This document shows, in pieces, positions 63,427 through 64,000 of a stretch of 64,000 nt of DNA. Source of the DNA: Arthrobacter pascens (GTDB lineage Bacteria > Actinomycetota > Actinomycetes > Actinomycetales > Micrococcaceae). A model generated the notes under the pieces. It did not search any database. It was not told where the DNA came from and saw only the letters and a list, made by a program, of their open reading frames with translations. The stretch spans positions 2,046,001-2,110,000 of the forward strand of contig NZ_JAUSXF010000001.1 of NCBI RefSeq assembly GCF_030816475.1, given 5' to 3'. A program made the position numbers and the translations under genes. Numbering within the stretch: the first letter of the stretch is position 1; every line of letters begins with the position of its first letter.

Positions 63427-63588
63427 ACCTCCTGGAAAGAGTTCGGGAGGCCCGCCGCGGCCGGTCTTAGCGCCTCCCCGATGGCCGCTCCGTCATTGTA
63501 AGCCACATCACTTTCCGTTTCCGGTCACGCGGCTTTACCACGCCGTAAACCCCTCCCCCGGGCTCCAAATGTGGGCTGGAATCCTGCG

Positions 63589-64000
63589 TCAGGTTTTCTT
63601 GCGCGCCACAGCGAAGATCCTGCGGAACGGAAACACCGTCCCGTGCCTGCTCCTCGGATAGGCCGTTCTCAGGGCCGCTGCGTACTCCGTCTGGAAGGCC
63701 ACCGCGTCCTCCTCGGTAAGAGCGGCAAGTACCGGCCGCATTGCTGTTCCGCGCACCCACTCCAGCACCGGATCCGGTCCTGTCAGGATCTGCTGATAGG
63801 TGGTCTCCCATGACTCGGCCAGGCATCCGGAGTCCAGCATGATGGTGAGGTATTCCGCCGGCTCACTCACAGAATCCCCGCCACGCAGGACTCCGTTCAG
63901 CGTGCCTGTCCAGCGTGGCGAGTCAGCCAGTTCCCGCATCAGGACATGGGATGGTGAATTGAAGTTTCCGGGTACCTGGAGGGCGAACCAGGCTCCGGGC
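63589..64000 (-). CDS. tam: Trans-aconitate 2-methyltransferase, C-terminal part (cut by window edge)
   Basis: The last ~137 residues of a class I SAM-dependent methyltransferase; the N-terminal SAM-binding half lies beyond the right edge. The visible part begins PGAWFALQVPGNFNSPSHVL, matching the QVPGNF-D/N-xPSH stretch characteristic of trans-aconitate methyltransferase, and continues with YLTIMLDSGCLAESWETTYQ, GTAMRPVLAALTEEDAVAFQ and the terminal GTVFPFRRIFAVARKK. The enzyme methylates the by-product trans-aconitate. 162 bp separate it from the ABC operon, with no gene between. Confidence 0.9.
   Translation of the reverse strand, partial: PGAWFALQVPGNFNSPSHVLMRELADSPRWTGTLNGVLRGGDSVSEPAEYLTIMLDSGCLAESWETTYQQILTGPDPVLEWVRGTAMRPVLAALTEEDAVAFQTEYAAALRTAYPRSRHGTVFPFRRIFAVARKKT

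Overview
The window is about 64 kb of high-GC chromosomal DNA from an actinobacterium, most probably Arthrobacter/Pseudarthrobacter or a close Micrococcaceae relative. This rests on codon use, on the actinobacterial markers RbpA, WhiA, OpcA, DUF3099 and a SufR-type regulator, and on protein similarity recalled from memory; no search was run. It is almost entirely housekeeping chromosome. I see no rRNA, tRNA, prophage, insertion sequence or CRISPR array. The two ends cut through genes: glgA at the left and a trans-aconitate methyltransferase at the right.

Layout. 0-11.8 kb: glycogen synthesis (glgA<>glgC), an atypical SDR protein, an ATP-grasp/alpha-E/transglutaminase operon, a YeiH-type exporter, aminopeptidase N and a lipoate ligase with swapped domain order. 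11.9-21 kb: zinc-independent ribosomal protein L31, an RNA methyltransferase, a TSUP permease, an ABC ATPase, serB, two SDRs including fabG, a DUF3099/small-protein/SURF1 operon and an ABC-F protein. 21-27 kb: the biotin ECF transporter bioY-ecfA-ecfT facing an acyl-CoA ligase/thiolase operon, then a zinc metallopeptidase. 27-36 kb: the SUF iron-sulfur operon (regulator, sufB, sufD, Rieske ferredoxin, sufC, sufT), divergent from an ABC exporter and ctaA, then ctaB. 36-45 kb: a pentose-phosphate operon tkt-tal-pgi-zwf-opcA-pgl. 45-55 kb, minus strand: rbpA, secG, tpiA-pgk-gap, sodA, whiA-yvcK-rapZ and uvrC. 55-64 kb: plsC, a HAD phosphatase, uvrA, and a heterodimeric ABC exporter with a GntR regulator.

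The stretch from sufT to uvrC follows the Mycobacterium tuberculosis order Rv1466-Rv1420 as I remember it (suf, ABC, ctaA, ctaB, tkt, tal, zwf, opcA, pgl, secG, tpi, pgk, gap, whiA, yvcK, rapZ, uvrC), with local differences. There is no sufS or sufU, a Rieske ferredoxin lies inside the suf operon, pgi lies inside the pentose-phosphate operon, and sodA lies between gap and whiA. Functionally the window joins central carbon flux (glycogen, pentose phosphate, lower glycolysis), heme A and Fe-S supply for respiration, cofactor uptake or activation (biotin, lipoate), and nucleotide-excision repair.

The least explained parts are the ATP-grasp/alpha-E/transglutaminase operon, the Cys-rich SDR that lacks the catalytic tyrosine, the ligase/thiolase pair beside bioY whose thiolase lacks its second catalytic cysteine, the 32-bp palindromic repeat array between ctaA and ctaB, and the abrupt codon-usage change over zwf-opcA. 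Many genes appear to be read from leaderless transcripts, with a TANNNT hexamer 6-8 nt upstream of the start codon.
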